A program made the position numbers and the translations under genes. A stretch of 64,000 nucleotides of DNA, taken from Sulfurospirillum oryzae (GTDB taxonomy: Bacteria; Campylobacterota; Campylobacteria; Campylobacterales; Sulfurospirillaceae). The DNA lies in the NCBI RefSeq assembly GCF_025770725.1, contig NZ_JANZKZ010000002.1:310001-374000 (forward strand), read 5' to 3'. Shown one piece after another: positions 10,147 through 18,677 of the stretch; position 1 is the first letter of the stretch, and every line of letters begins with the position of its first letter. Under the pieces are notes generated by a model, which saw only the letters and a list, made by a program, of their open reading frames with translations, did not search any database and was not told where the DNA came from.

Positions 10147-10152
10147 TAAGAT
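10147..10152 (+). promoter_or_regulatory. Predicted extended -10 box upstream of the DUF342 gene
   Basis: The divergent gap between murJ and the DUF342 gene contains TGC-TAAGAT on the plus strand, an extended -10 element preceded by a T-rich run (TTTTTATCTATTTTTTGC). It lies 76 bases upstream of the chosen TTG start. On the other strand TACTAT just before the murJ ATG may be the murJ -10 box. Confidence 0.4.
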
Positions 10153-10227
10153 TTCCTAACATTTTAAGCAACATTGGTCGATATTAACACAGAGTTTAGA
10201 ACTCAACACAAAAAACAGAGGTGCACA

Positions 10228-12159
10228 TTGGGGCTATTTGATAAGATTAAAGGTAACAATACGGACGGAACAACACAAAGTGATGGTGATACGTCTGAAT
10301 TTAAATCCATTGTAATAGACACTATCAATGTTATTAAAGAACTTAAAAATGTTGCTGCTGCAAATCACCTCAAACCGACAGAGCTTTCTTTTAAGCTTCT
10401 TCGCACCACAACTTATTATAGCGATGAAAAAAGCGAAAATAATGAAATGAATGAAGAAGAGTTAAAGCTTTTACTCGATGATAGCTTTTTGCTCAACCCA
10501 AATCTCAAACTTACACAACATTATCGTGTTGAAATTTATAAAATTGCTGATCAAGAAGATGATCACACAATTTTGCCCGATATAACACTCAGTGGCAATA
10601 AAAGCCTTACCAAAATCATCGCTATGGTTGCGCAAAGTCATGATGTGAAGTACACTTCAAAACTTGAAGAAAAGATGATTGAAGATATTCAAATCAAAAA
10701 GATTAAAGCGGGTATTTTAGTAGGTATTCGCGATCAAAATATGTATAAAGAGGTCAAAAAAATTGTTGCCAATATTAGAGTTAATGGCATCATAGATCAA
10801 AACCAAACTTTTGTCGTATGCCAAGGTGTCGATGAAGTGCCTTCCATCAATGATGACCTTATCTATCACTATAAGAAGAAAATCAATGCTAAAAGTTCAG
10901 ATGGCAAGGTTGATTATTCTAAGAGAGGGTTTGTGCTAGCGGTTGAAAAAGATGAGTGTATTATCGAATACATTAAACCGCAAATGGGCACACCTGGTCG
11001 TAATTGCAGGGGCGCTTATATACCTGTAAAAGAGCCTCGTAAAGCTAACGATATTCCTATTGGTATTAGTGCTAATCTGACTAAAAAAGAGAGTGAAACA
11101 AGTATCAAATATATTGCCAATCGTGGTGGTTATGTTAATTTCGATAAAGGCAATTATGACATTCAAGACCAGATGGAAATCAACGAAATCAGTTTTAAAT
11201 CCACAGGTTCAATTGATGCCAATCTTGGCTCAAATATCAAGATCAATATTAAAGAAAGCGATATTCTCAAAGATGCTATAGGTGCAGGTATGAGTGTTGA
11301 AACGACCGAAGTGCATGTCCAAGGAAATATCGGTAGTGGCGCAAGAATTAAAGCTAAAATTGCTGAAATTGGCGGACAAACACATCAAACTGCCTATATT
11401 GAAGCCGATAAAATCATTATTTCTGTACACCGTGGTGAGGCGAATGGTTCTGATGTCGAAATCGACCGTTTAGAAGGTGGCAAAGTTATCGGTGATACAG
11501 TACATGTAAAACAGATGATTGGTGGTGAGATCATCGCTAAGGTTGTTAAAATCGATAATCTTATGTCCAATGCAAAAATCACAGCTTCAGAAATTTTGGA
11601 AGTGACGGAGCTTAAAGGAACCAATAATAAATTTATCATTGATCCAAGTGTTACCAAAGAGTTTAATGAACTGATAGAATCTATCAATAAAAAAATTCAA
11701 AAACTCGAAGAAGAACTCAAAGCCTTTCCTAGGCAGTTAAGCGCTAAAAAAGAGTTTATTGAAAAAAATAAGCCAATGGCTGAAATGGTAAAAGACAAAA
11801 TTATGGAGCTCAAACGTACAGGCGTTGAACCTCCTGTAACTCTTTTTGCAAAGATTAAAGATTTTCAAGAAAAAGTGATTGATTACAATACCTTCTTGCA
11901 GACATTCAAGGATAAAAAAGAGGAATTGCAAGAATATCGTGATGAGTTAAATAAAGTTCAAAATAAAGTCTTCGCCGCAAAAATTATCAACCATTCGGCA
12001 TGGAAAGAGTTCAATGAGGTACGCTTCAGACTGATTTCCCCTCCTAAAGATGTGACTTATAACCCTAAAGAGCGTGAAATTGCTCGCGAAATTACCTTGA
12101 AAGATATGGGTAATGGAGAGCATAGAATCATTCGCTCAGGTGAGTATAGCAGCAAATGA
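10228..12159 (+). CDS. DUF342/FapA family protein
   Basis: A 643-residue protein of the DUF342 (flagellar assembly protein A-like) family. About residues 180-470 contain the glycine-rich repeats expected of a beta-helix (for example SDGKVDYSKRGFVLAVEKDE, NRGGYVNFDKGNYD, HRGEANGSDVEID). The segment after about residue 480 is a long charged coiled coil. I chose the TTG at 10228, because AGAGGTG lies 5 bases upstream and the protein then starts MGLFDKIKG; the reading frame stays open to a TTG at 10174. The gene overlaps ruvA by 4 bases (ATGA), and the same pair is found in Campylobacter. The cellular role is not established. Confidence 0.8.
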   Translation: MGLFDKIKGNNTDGTTQSDGDTSEFKSIVIDTINVIKELKNVAAANHLKPTELSFKLLRTTTYYSDEKSENNEMNEEELKLLLDDSFLLNPNLKLTQHYRVEIYKIADQEDDHTILPDITLSGNKSLTKIIAMVAQSHDVKYTSKLEEKMIEDIQIKKIKAGILVGIRDQNMYKEVKKIVANIRVNGIIDQNQTFVVCQGVDEVPSINDDLIYHYKKKINAKSSDGKVDYSKRGFVLAVEKDECIIEYIKPQMGTPGRNCRGAYIPVKEPRKANDIPIGISANLTKKESETSIKYIANRGGYVNFDKGNYDIQDQMEINEISFKSTGSIDANLGSNIKINIKESDILKDAIGAGMSVETTEVHVQGNIGSGARIKAKIAEIGGQTHQTAYIEADKIIISVHRGEANGSDVEIDRLEGGKVIGDTVHVKQMIGGEIIAKVVKIDNLMSNAKITASEILEVTELKGTNNKFIIDPSVTKEFNELIESINKKIQKLEEELKAFPRQLSAKKEFIEKNKPMAEMVKDKIMELKRTGVEPPVTLFAKIKDFQEKVIDYNTFLQTFKDKKEELQEYRDELNKVQNKVFAAKIINHSAWKEFNEVRFRLISPPKDVTYNPKEREIAREITLKDMGNGEHRIIRSGEYSSK

Positions 12160-12713
12160 TAGTTGGCATTGAAGGAAAAGTCGTCAAAAAAGAGGTGACG
12201 TTTGTTTATATTAAAACGTCCTCTGGGCTTACGTATAAAGTTTTTGTTTCGTTGTCGTGTATTGGAAAAATTAACACAGATGTTATAGCTTTACATGTAA
12301 CGCAAATTATCAGAGAAGATCAACATAGCTTGTATGGTTTTATAGATGAAAATGAGAAAAAAGTATTTGATACACTCATTAAACTTAATGGCATTGGCCC
12401 ATCAACAGCCCTTGCCGTTTGCTCAACGCTCAGTCCTGATGATTTTGCACAAGCACTAGTGAGTCAAAATGTTCAAGCTTTTCAAAAAGTTCCTGGCATT
12501 GGACCGAAGAGTGCAAAACGCATTTTAGTAGAACTGAGTGATTTTTCATTGCAATTAAGCCTTGATGAGCATAGTTCAGGAAGCATGGTTGAAGCTTCTT
12601 TGGCACTTGAAAGTCTTGGATTTAAGAAAGAGATGATCAAAAAAGCACTGAGCAGTTGCCAAGGCTCAGATACCCAAACACTTATCAAAGAAGCTCTTAG
12701 AAAATTAAGTTAG
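12156..12713 (+). CDS. ruvA: Holliday junction branch migration protein RuvA
   Basis: DNA-binding subunit of the RuvAB branch-migration complex, 185 residues. An N-terminal OB fold (MIVGIEGKVVKKEV...) is followed by two helix-hairpin-helix motifs, LNGIGPSTALAVCSTL and VPGIGPKSAKRILVEL. A C-terminal helical domain that contacts RuvB follows a flexible linker. The ATG overlaps the stop of the DUF342 gene. RuvB is not in the window. Confidence 0.96.
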   Translation: MIVGIEGKVVKKEVTFVYIKTSSGLTYKVFVSLSCIGKINTDVIALHVTQIIREDQHSLYGFIDENEKKVFDTLIKLNGIGPSTALAVCSTLSPDDFAQALVSQNVQAFQKVPGIGPKSAKRILVELSDFSLQLSLDEHSSGSMVEASLALESLGFKKEMIKKALSSCQGSDTQTLIKEALRKLS

Positions 12714-12763
12714 GCTCTTTGCAAAAAAGTGTTCTTAAAATTAACGCTAACAAAGGAAAAGAA

Positions 12764-13798
12764 ATGACTGTAGCCGTTTTATTTGGCGCCCAAAGTTTTG
12801 AACATGAAATCAGCGTGGTAAGTGCCATTGCTCTAAAAAAAGTACTTAAAAGTGATATCGTTTATATTTTTTGTGATTATCATCGTGATTTTTATTTAAT
12901 TCCTACGGATAAAATTACCTCAAAACGCTTTAGCAGTGGTGAGTATAAAAAAGACAGATCACTTTATTTAAAGCAAGGTGGTTTTTATGCTAAAAAAATG
13001 ATTGGTGAAGAAAAAGTTGCTTTTGATGTGATGATCAACCTCGTGCATGGACAAGACGGTGAAGATGGAAAGTTAAGCTCCATGCTTGATTTCTTTGGTG
13101 TACCATACATTGGACCTCGAACGGAAGGCAGTTGTATCAGTTACAATAAACTCTTTACTAAGTTGTATGCTAAAGAAGTAGGGGTCAATGTTTTGGATTA
13201 TCAAGCATTGCGCAAAGGAAGTAATGAGACCATTAGAATTCCTTACCCTTTCATTGTTAAACCTTTGCGACTTGGAAGCTCTATTGGTATTGGTATCGTA
13301 AAAGAGGAAAAAGAGCTCTCTTATGCACTTGATGTTGCGTTTGAATTTGACGATACTGTTTTAATTGAGCCCTTTATCAGTGGTGTAAAAGAGTACAATC
13401 TTGCAGGATGCAAGACGAATGTATTTCATTTCTCTATTATTGAAGAGCCACAAAAGGAGGAGTTTTTAGACTTTGATAAAAAGTATTTAGACTTTTCGCG
13501 TACCAAAAGAGTGAATGAAGCTACACTGGATACTCAAGCAGAAGAGGGCATTCGTGAAGCGTTTGTTAAGCTTTATGATCCACTCTTCTTAGGCGCACTG
13601 ATTCGTTGTGATTTCTTTGTCATTGATGGTGTCACCTACCTTAATGAAATCAACCCAATCCCTGGTAGTATGGCAAATTACCTCTTTGATGACTTTGATA
13701 GTATTATCAACAATCTCTCGAAATGGTTACCAAAAAGTATCTCTATGCCTAAAGAGTACCGCTATATCAACTCTATTCAAGCAGCTAAAGGTAAGTAA
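12764..13798 (+). CDS. ddl: D-alanine-D-alanine ligase
   Basis: ATP-grasp enzyme that makes the D-Ala-D-Ala dipeptide for peptidoglycan, 344 residues from the chosen start. The N-terminal FGAQSFEHEISVVSA segment is the Ddl substrate-binding motif. Other landmarks are NLVHGQDGEDGKLSSMLDFF, PFIVKPLRLGSSIGIGIVK (the ATP-grasp lysine and serines), and the metal-binding end YLNEINPIPGSM. The start at 12764 is preceded by AAAGGAAAAGAA; an open frame extends back to a TTG at 12719. Together with murF nearby it supplies and uses the dipeptide. Confidence 0.95.
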   Translation: MTVAVLFGAQSFEHEISVVSAIALKKVLKSDIVYIFCDYHRDFYLIPTDKITSKRFSSGEYKKDRSLYLKQGGFYAKKMIGEEKVAFDVMINLVHGQDGEDGKLSSMLDFFGVPYIGPRTEGSCISYNKLFTKLYAKEVGVNVLDYQALRKGSNETIRIPYPFIVKPLRLGSSIGIGIVKEEKELSYALDVAFEFDDTVLIEPFISGVKEYNLAGCKTNVFHFSIIEEPQKEEFLDFDKKYLDFSRTKRVNEATLDTQAEEGIREAFVKLYDPLFLGALIRCDFFVIDGVTYLNEINPIPGSMANYLFDDFDSIINNLSKWLPKSISMPKEYRYINSIQAAKGK

Positions 13799-13852
13799 AA
13801 GTCTTGTTTATGTAGGATATTACATAAAATTTTGCACAAAGGCACTTTCTTG

Positions 13853-14077
13853 ATGACCTATGCTAAGAATGAGATAATGACGGCAACTGACATGGTGCGC
13901 AACTTTAGCTCTGTGTTAGGAAGCCTCAGTAAGGGCGAAAACAAGCGTGTTGTTATCGTAAAAAATAACCGTTTTGAGGCGATTATGATTACGGTGGACG
14001 AGTATGAAAAAATGAGCGAAGCGGTTAATATTTTGGAGAAAATTTACGCCAGCACAAAAAAGAAGAGTGATGGCTAA
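13853..14077 (+). CDS. Phd/YefM-like antitoxin-family protein without a toxin partner
   Basis: Small protein of 74 residues resembling the Phd/YefM antitoxin fold: TATDMVRNFSSVLGSL, then KRVVIVKNNRFEAIMITVDEYEKM, the usual beta-strand and helix pattern of the DNA-binding half. No RelE/Doc-like toxin gene follows; the next gene is an alpha/beta hydrolase overlapping by 8 bases. A gene at this place, between ddl and the hydrolase, is conserved in Campylobacter, so it may be a domesticated regulator. The start could be 13853 (AAAGG 11 bases upstream) or the ATG at 13877. Confidence 0.65.
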   Translation: MTYAKNEIMTATDMVRNFSSVLGSLSKGENKRVVIVKNNRFEAIMITVDEYEKMSEAVNILEKIYASTKKKSDG

Positions 14078-14789
14078 GAAAGAGATTGTATTTCAAAATA
14101 GTAACTATTCACTCTCTTATGAGATCCTCAACTTTGGGAAACCTCAAACAATCCTCTTTTTGCACGGATGGGGAAGTAACAAAGAGATTATGAAACAAGC
14201 GTTCGGGCAGACGTTTTCTTCGTATCAACATCTTTATCTTGACCTTCCTGGTTTTGGGCACTCTTCGATTGAAGCTGTCATCGATACTGGAACTTACTCT
14301 GATATTGTTCATGTCTTTTTGAAGGCGTTACATGTAAAACCTTTTATGGTTGTTGGTCACTCCTTTGGAGGCAAAGTTGCGACGCTTTTAAAACCTGAGG
14401 TATTGGTTTTACTCTCAAGTGCAGGTATCGTAGCACCAAAGTCATTTAAAGTAAAAGCAAAGATAGCGCTTTTTAAAATGCTCAAACCTTTCTTTCCTAA
14501 AAGTTTTTATCGCTTTTTTGCAACGAAAGATGTGGATGGCATGAGTCAGACAATGTATGAAATATTAAAACGTGTTGTTAATGAAGATTTTAGTGAACAA
14601 TTCCTTACCTGTAAAGCCAAAACATTTATTTTTTGGGGTAAAAATGATGCCGCCACCCCTTTGGCGAGTGGAGAAAAAATGCATACTTTAATAACGGGGA
14701 GCCATTTCTTTCCATTAGAAGGAGATCACTTTTTCTTCTTAAAACAGAATAAACAGATTGAAAAAACGCTTTTGGAGATTGGATTTTGA
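14070..14789 (+). CDS. Alpha/beta hydrolase
   Basis: Serine hydrolase of 239 residues. The oxyanion region is FLHGWGSN and the nucleophile elbow is VVGHSFGGKVA. The acid is probably the aspartate in FWGKNDAATP and the histidine is in LEGDHFFFL, giving a complete catalytic triad. It is embedded in a cell-wall cluster (ddl upstream, murF downstream), as in C. jejuni, but the substrate is unknown. The start ATG at 14070 overlaps the previous gene. Confidence 0.85.
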   Translation: MAKKEIVFQNSNYSLSYEILNFGKPQTILFLHGWGSNKEIMKQAFGQTFSSYQHLYLDLPGFGHSSIEAVIDTGTYSDIVHVFLKALHVKPFMVVGHSFGGKVATLLKPEVLVLLSSAGIVAPKSFKVKAKIALFKMLKPFFPKSFYRFFATKDVDGMSQTMYEILKRVVNEDFSEQFLTCKAKTFIFWGKNDAATPLASGEKMHTLITGSHFFPLEGDHFFFLKQNKQIEKTLLEIGF

Positions 14790-15055
14790 ATACGTATAGA
14801 TTAATGGTTACTGGACGCGTACAGGGTGTTAATTATCGCCGCTTTGTGGTCGATATGGCACATGCTTTGAATTACGTTGGGTATGTTAAAAATAGGAATG
14901 ATGGAAGCGTTGAAGTGGTTATGAATTGTGAGTATGAGGAAGACTTGGAATTTTTTATAAGTAAGCTCTATGATGGCTCAATGTTTTCAGACGTTCATGA
15001 TGTTACATGTCAAAAGATTGATTATTTGATCTTTGATGATTTTGAAAAGAGATAA
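14786..15055 (+). CDS. acyP: Acylphosphatase
   Basis: Small enzyme (89 residues) that hydrolyses acyl phosphates such as acetyl phosphate and carbamoyl phosphate. The two family signatures are present: GRVQGVNYRRFV with the phosphate-binding arginine, and GYVKNRNDGSVEVV with the catalytic asparagine. The TTG start overlaps the TGA of the hydrolase gene. Acetyl phosphate is also the intermediate of the nearby Pta-AckA pathway, although a functional link is only a guess. Confidence 0.9.
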   Translation: MNTYRLMVTGRVQGVNYRRFVVDMAHALNYVGYVKNRNDGSVEVVMNCEYEEDLEFFISKLYDGSMFSDVHDVTCQKIDYLIFDDFEKR

Positions 15056-15061
15056 GAAGGC

Positions 15062-16498
15062 ATGGATCAAATTATCACAACGGTGTTTCACCTCTGCTTC
15101 ATTTTAGGTATGGGGTTTTATTTTATGACGGCGATGCAATGGTACAGTTATAAAGTTGAGCGTATTTTATTTCACTATAATCGCTATGACTGGCATCTCT
15201 ACTTTTTTGTACTTCCACTTATGGGATACTATTTTCTAGAGGGCATTTTTCTCTACATTTTTGGTGCGCTTTTTCTCGTATTGCTTTTTGTATGGCAGTC
15301 AAAGATGGACAAAAAGCTTGTTTGGACAGCGCGAGTTCAACGCTTTTTCCTCTTTTTAGTTTTAGCAACATTGTTTCAAGACCTTCTATGTGGATTTTTT
15401 CCATCATGCCTTAAATTGGGTGTGATTATTCCTTTAGCTATAGCACAGCTTGCAAGCATGACTTATGAGAAGATGCTTTTTATGAGCTTTCAAAAAGAAG
15501 CGCAAAAGAAACTGATGACAAGCAGTAAACTTAAAGTCGTTGCCATTACGGCAAGTTATGGCAAAACGAGTATCAAAAACTTTTTAGCACAAATTCTCTC
15601 ATCACACTTTAATGTCTATAAAACACCTCGCAGTGTTAATACCTTAGGCGGAATTATAAAGGACATCAATGAATCTTTGCCTGAAGAATGTGATGTTTAT
15701 ATCGTAGAAGCGGGTGCACGTGCTCGTGGTGATATTGATGAAATCACGCGACTTGTTAATCCCCATATTGCAGTGGTTGGGTGTATTGGTGAACAACATA
15801 TTGAGTATTTTAAAACATTAGAGAATATTCGCAATACAAAAATGGAGATTATTAACTCTTCGAGGCTTGAGAAAGCTTTTGTGCATGAAAGTGCCAACAT
15901 TAAAGAGACTGAAACTATTGTCTCTTTTGGTTCAGAACTGAGTGATATTGAAGCAAACTTAAATGGACTTTCTTTTTCTATGATGTTAGATGGTATTAAA
16001 GAGCACTTTACATGTAAACTTTTGGGTGATTTTAATGCCATCAATATTGCCGCAGCCATTCATGTGGCTCGCAGCCTTGGTCTTTCTACTGAGCAGATTA
16101 AAACAGCAGTATCCAATCTTGTCGGTGTTGAGCATCGTTTACAAAAGATTGAAGCGGGCGGTAAGCTCATTATTGATGATAGCTTTAATGGCAATTTAGA
16201 AGGCATGTTAAGTTCTTATGATCTTGTTGCAAAACATGAGGGACGTAAAGTTATCATCACTCCTGGTATTGTCGAGAGTACAGAAGAAGCCAATACGACA
16301 CTTGCAAAAAAGATTGATGATGTTTTTGATCTTGTGATTATTACAAGTAAAGCTAATGTGAAAATTTTAGATTTACATGTAAAGAAAGCCCAGAAAATTA
16401 TCCTTTCAGATAAATCCAAACTCCAAGAAACACTTGCGCAGCAGACAAATGTGGGAGATGTGATACTTTTCTCCAACGATGCACCAAGTTTTATCTAA
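15062..16498 (+). CDS. murF: UDP-N-acetylmuramoyl-tripeptide-D-alanyl-D-alanine ligase with a membrane-anchoring N-terminal region
   Basis: ATP-dependent Mur ligase that adds D-Ala-D-Ala to the UDP-MurNAc-tripeptide. The ATP loop is ITASYGKTSIKNF near residue 160, and central-domain landmarks are TPRSVNTLGGI, EAGARARGDIDEI and GCIGEQHIEYF. The C-terminal domain contains DDSFNGNLEGM. Residues 1 to about 150 are not the usual UDP-binding domain but a run of four or five hydrophobic segments (for example HLYFFVLPLMGYYFLEGIF). This arrangement is known in other Campylobacterota and suggests the ligase is membrane-bound near MurJ and MraY. It is the last gene of the DUF342-ruvA-ddl group. Confidence 0.93.
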   Translation: MDQIITTVFHLCFILGMGFYFMTAMQWYSYKVERILFHYNRYDWHLYFFVLPLMGYYFLEGIFLYIFGALFLVLLFVWQSKMDKKLVWTARVQRFFLFLVLATLFQDLLCGFFPSCLKLGVIIPLAIAQLASMTYEKMLFMSFQKEAQKKLMTSSKLKVVAITASYGKTSIKNFLAQILSSHFNVYKTPRSVNTLGGIIKDINESLPEECDVYIVEAGARARGDIDEITRLVNPHIAVVGCIGEQHIEYFKTLENIRNTKMEIINSSRLEKAFVHESANIKETETIVSFGSELSDIEANLNGLSFSMMLDGIKEHFTCKLLGDFNAINIAAAIHVARSLGLSTEQIKTAVSNLVGVEHRLQKIEAGGKLIIDDSFNGNLEGMLSSYDLVAKHEGRKVIITPGIVESTEEANTTLAKKIDDVFDLVIITSKANVKILDLHVKKAQKIILSDKSKLQETLAQQTNVGDVILFSNDAPSFI

Positions 16499-16568
16499 AA
16501 AATTTATTTTATTATACGAATGTTATACGATCTAAAGTATTATAAGCGATAAATTTGAAAGGAGTGAG

Positions 16569-18677
16569 ATGAAAACGAAAAGTTTGTATATCTCATCGCT
16601 AGCGCCAGCAGCGGGAAGTTTGGTTGTTGCGATGGGTATTATGGAGCTGTTAAAAGGGCGTCTTGGTAAAGTAGCTTTTTTTCGCCCTGTTATTTTAGAT
16701 GGTAACGAAGTCGATAAAGATATTGATTTTATGTTGGAACATTATGCTTTGGGTATGGATTATAAAGATACCTATGGATATACTGTGCATGAAGTTGAGA
16801 GTTTAATTGCCGAAAACAAATACAATCACGTTTTAGAGAATCTCATTGATAAACTCAAAATCCTAGAGAGTCAGTATGATTTTGTTCTCATTGAAGGACT
16901 TAATCAGTCTAATTTTTCTCAGACACTTGACTTTGATATTAATCTCTCTATTGCTAAAAATCTTAGCAGTCCTTTTATTAGTGTCCTCAAAGGGAAACAC
17001 AAAAGTGTTAAAGAAGTATTGGATGAAATTCATATTGAAGCAGAAGCAATCAAAGTTGCTGGATGCCAACACTTTGCAACGTTTGTTAATCGTTTAGGCG
17101 AAGCAGAATCTGAAGAGCTTAAAGCGCTTAATAGCGAAAATCCAATTCAAAAATCTCCAGTTTATTTTCTACCTGAAGTCCCAGAACTCGATACGCCAAC
17201 CGTTGCTGAGATCAAAAAGAAATTAGGCTGTATGCACATATACGGTGAAGAAAAAGACCTTAGACGTGTTGTGAAGCAGAGTAAAATTGCTGCAATGAAG
17301 CTCGATAACTTTTTAGAGTACATTGAAGATGGCGACTTGGTTATTACTTCTGGCGATAGATCAGACATTATTGTAGGCTGCCTTAGTACCGTATTTTCCA
17401 ACAATTATCCAAATATCTCTGGTATTTTACTAACGGCGGGAATGATGCCACATAAGTCTATTAATAAACTCATAGCTGGTTTTAAAGATCTTTCCATTCC
17501 TATTTTAAGTGTTGATAATGGTACGTTTGATACAGCGGTCAATGTCGCAAAGGTTCCAGCGACCATTACCCCTCAAAGTGTACGAAAAATAGCCCTTGCC
17601 ATGGGTATATTTTCATCTAATGTCAATATTGACGAGATAGAAAAATCAATTAATGCTGAACCTTCAACAAGCTCTATTACCCCCATTATGTTTGAGTATG
17701 CCTTGTTTGAGCGAGCACGAAGAGATCGTAAAAAAATTGTACTTCCTGAAAGCGATGATGAGCGCATTTTGCGAGCAACCGAGATTTTATTGCGTCGGGA
17801 TGTTGCTGATATTATTCTTTTAGGTGTTGAGGCAGACGTACGTCGTAAAAGTGCAACACTTGGACTTGATATTAGTAAAGCAACCATTATCGATCCTTTA
17901 ACATCACCACTGATGGAAGAGTTTGTAAACTCTTTCTATGAAATGCGTAAAGCCAAAGGTTTGGCATTAGATGTTGCACGTGATAGTATGATGCTCAAAA
18001 ATTACTTTGGAACCATGATGGTCTATCTAGGTTATGCCGATGGAATGGTTTCTGGTGCTATTCACACAACCCAAGAGACGATTCGCCCTGCACTTCAGAT
18101 TATCAAAACCAAACCTGGTATTTCGATTGTTTCAAGCCTTTTCTTTATGTGTTTAGACACAAGAGTTCTTGTTTATGGTGATTGTGCCGTCAATCAAGAC
18201 CCGAATGCGGAAGAACTTGCACAAATTGCAATCTCATCAGCCGATACGGCTAAGATGTTTGGAATCGAGCCAAAAATTGCAATGCTTTCTTATTCTACAG
18301 GCGATTCAGGTAAAGGTGAAGAGGTTGAAAAAGTACGCTTGGCAACCAAAATTGTCAAAGAGACTCGCCCTGATCTTTTGGTGGAAGGTCCTATTCAATA
18401 TGACGCCGCTATTGATCCAACCGTTGCTAAAACGAAGCTTCCTAACAGTAAAGTTGCTGGTGAGGCGACTATCTTTATTTTCCCAGATCTTAATACGGGT
18501 AATAATACTTATAAAGCCGTTCAAAGAAGTTCAGGTGCTGTGGCAATTGGTCCTGTTTTACAAGGGCTTCGTAAACCTGTAAATGACCTAAGCCGTGGTT
18601 GTTTAGTTCCTGATATTGTTAACACCGTAGCCATTACAGCCATTCAAGCACAAACCAACGATGGAGCAAATAAGTGA
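16569..18677 (+). CDS. pta: Phosphate acetyltransferase (long form)
   Basis: Interconverts acetyl-CoA and acetyl phosphate. It is the 702-residue long form: an N-terminal BioD-like P-loop-type domain (about 1-210), a central DRTGG-type domain (about 215-330, including VITSGDRSDIIVGCL), and the C-terminal catalytic PTA domain (from FEYALFERARRDRKKIVLPE to the end). Catalytic-domain landmarks are MVSGAIHTTQETIRPAL, SYSTGDSGKG and EGPIQYDAA. The start is preceded by GAAAGGAGTGAG. It overlaps ackA by 4 bases, so the pathway enzymes are co-translated. Confidence 0.96.
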   Translation: MKTKSLYISSLAPAAGSLVVAMGIMELLKGRLGKVAFFRPVILDGNEVDKDIDFMLEHYALGMDYKDTYGYTVHEVESLIAENKYNHVLENLIDKLKILESQYDFVLIEGLNQSNFSQTLDFDINLSIAKNLSSPFISVLKGKHKSVKEVLDEIHIEAEAIKVAGCQHFATFVNRLGEAESEELKALNSENPIQKSPVYFLPEVPELDTPTVAEIKKKLGCMHIYGEEKDLRRVVKQSKIAAMKLDNFLEYIEDGDLVITSGDRSDIIVGCLSTVFSNNYPNISGILLTAGMMPHKSINKLIAGFKDLSIPILSVDNGTFDTAVNVAKVPATITPQSVRKIALAMGIFSSNVNIDEIEKSINAEPSTSSITPIMFEYALFERARRDRKKIVLPESDDERILRATEILLRRDVADIILLGVEADVRRKSATLGLDISKATIIDPLTSPLMEEFVNSFYEMRKAKGLALDVARDSMMLKNYFGTMMVYLGYADGMVSGAIHTTQETIRPALQIIKTKPGISIVSSLFFMCLDTRVLVYGDCAVNQDPNAEELAQIAISSADTAKMFGIEPKIAMLSYSTGDSGKGEEVEKVRLATKIVKETRPDLLVEGPIQYDAAIDPTVAKTKLPNSKVAGEATIFIFPDLNTGNNTYKAVQRSSGAVAIGPVLQGLRKPVNDLSRGCLVPDIVNTVAITAIQAQTNDGANK

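Noticed and set aside
16508-16531. TTATACGA direct repeat before pta as an operator
   Set aside because: Only two short AT-rich copies 12 bases apart; this can arise by chance in promoter-like sequence.
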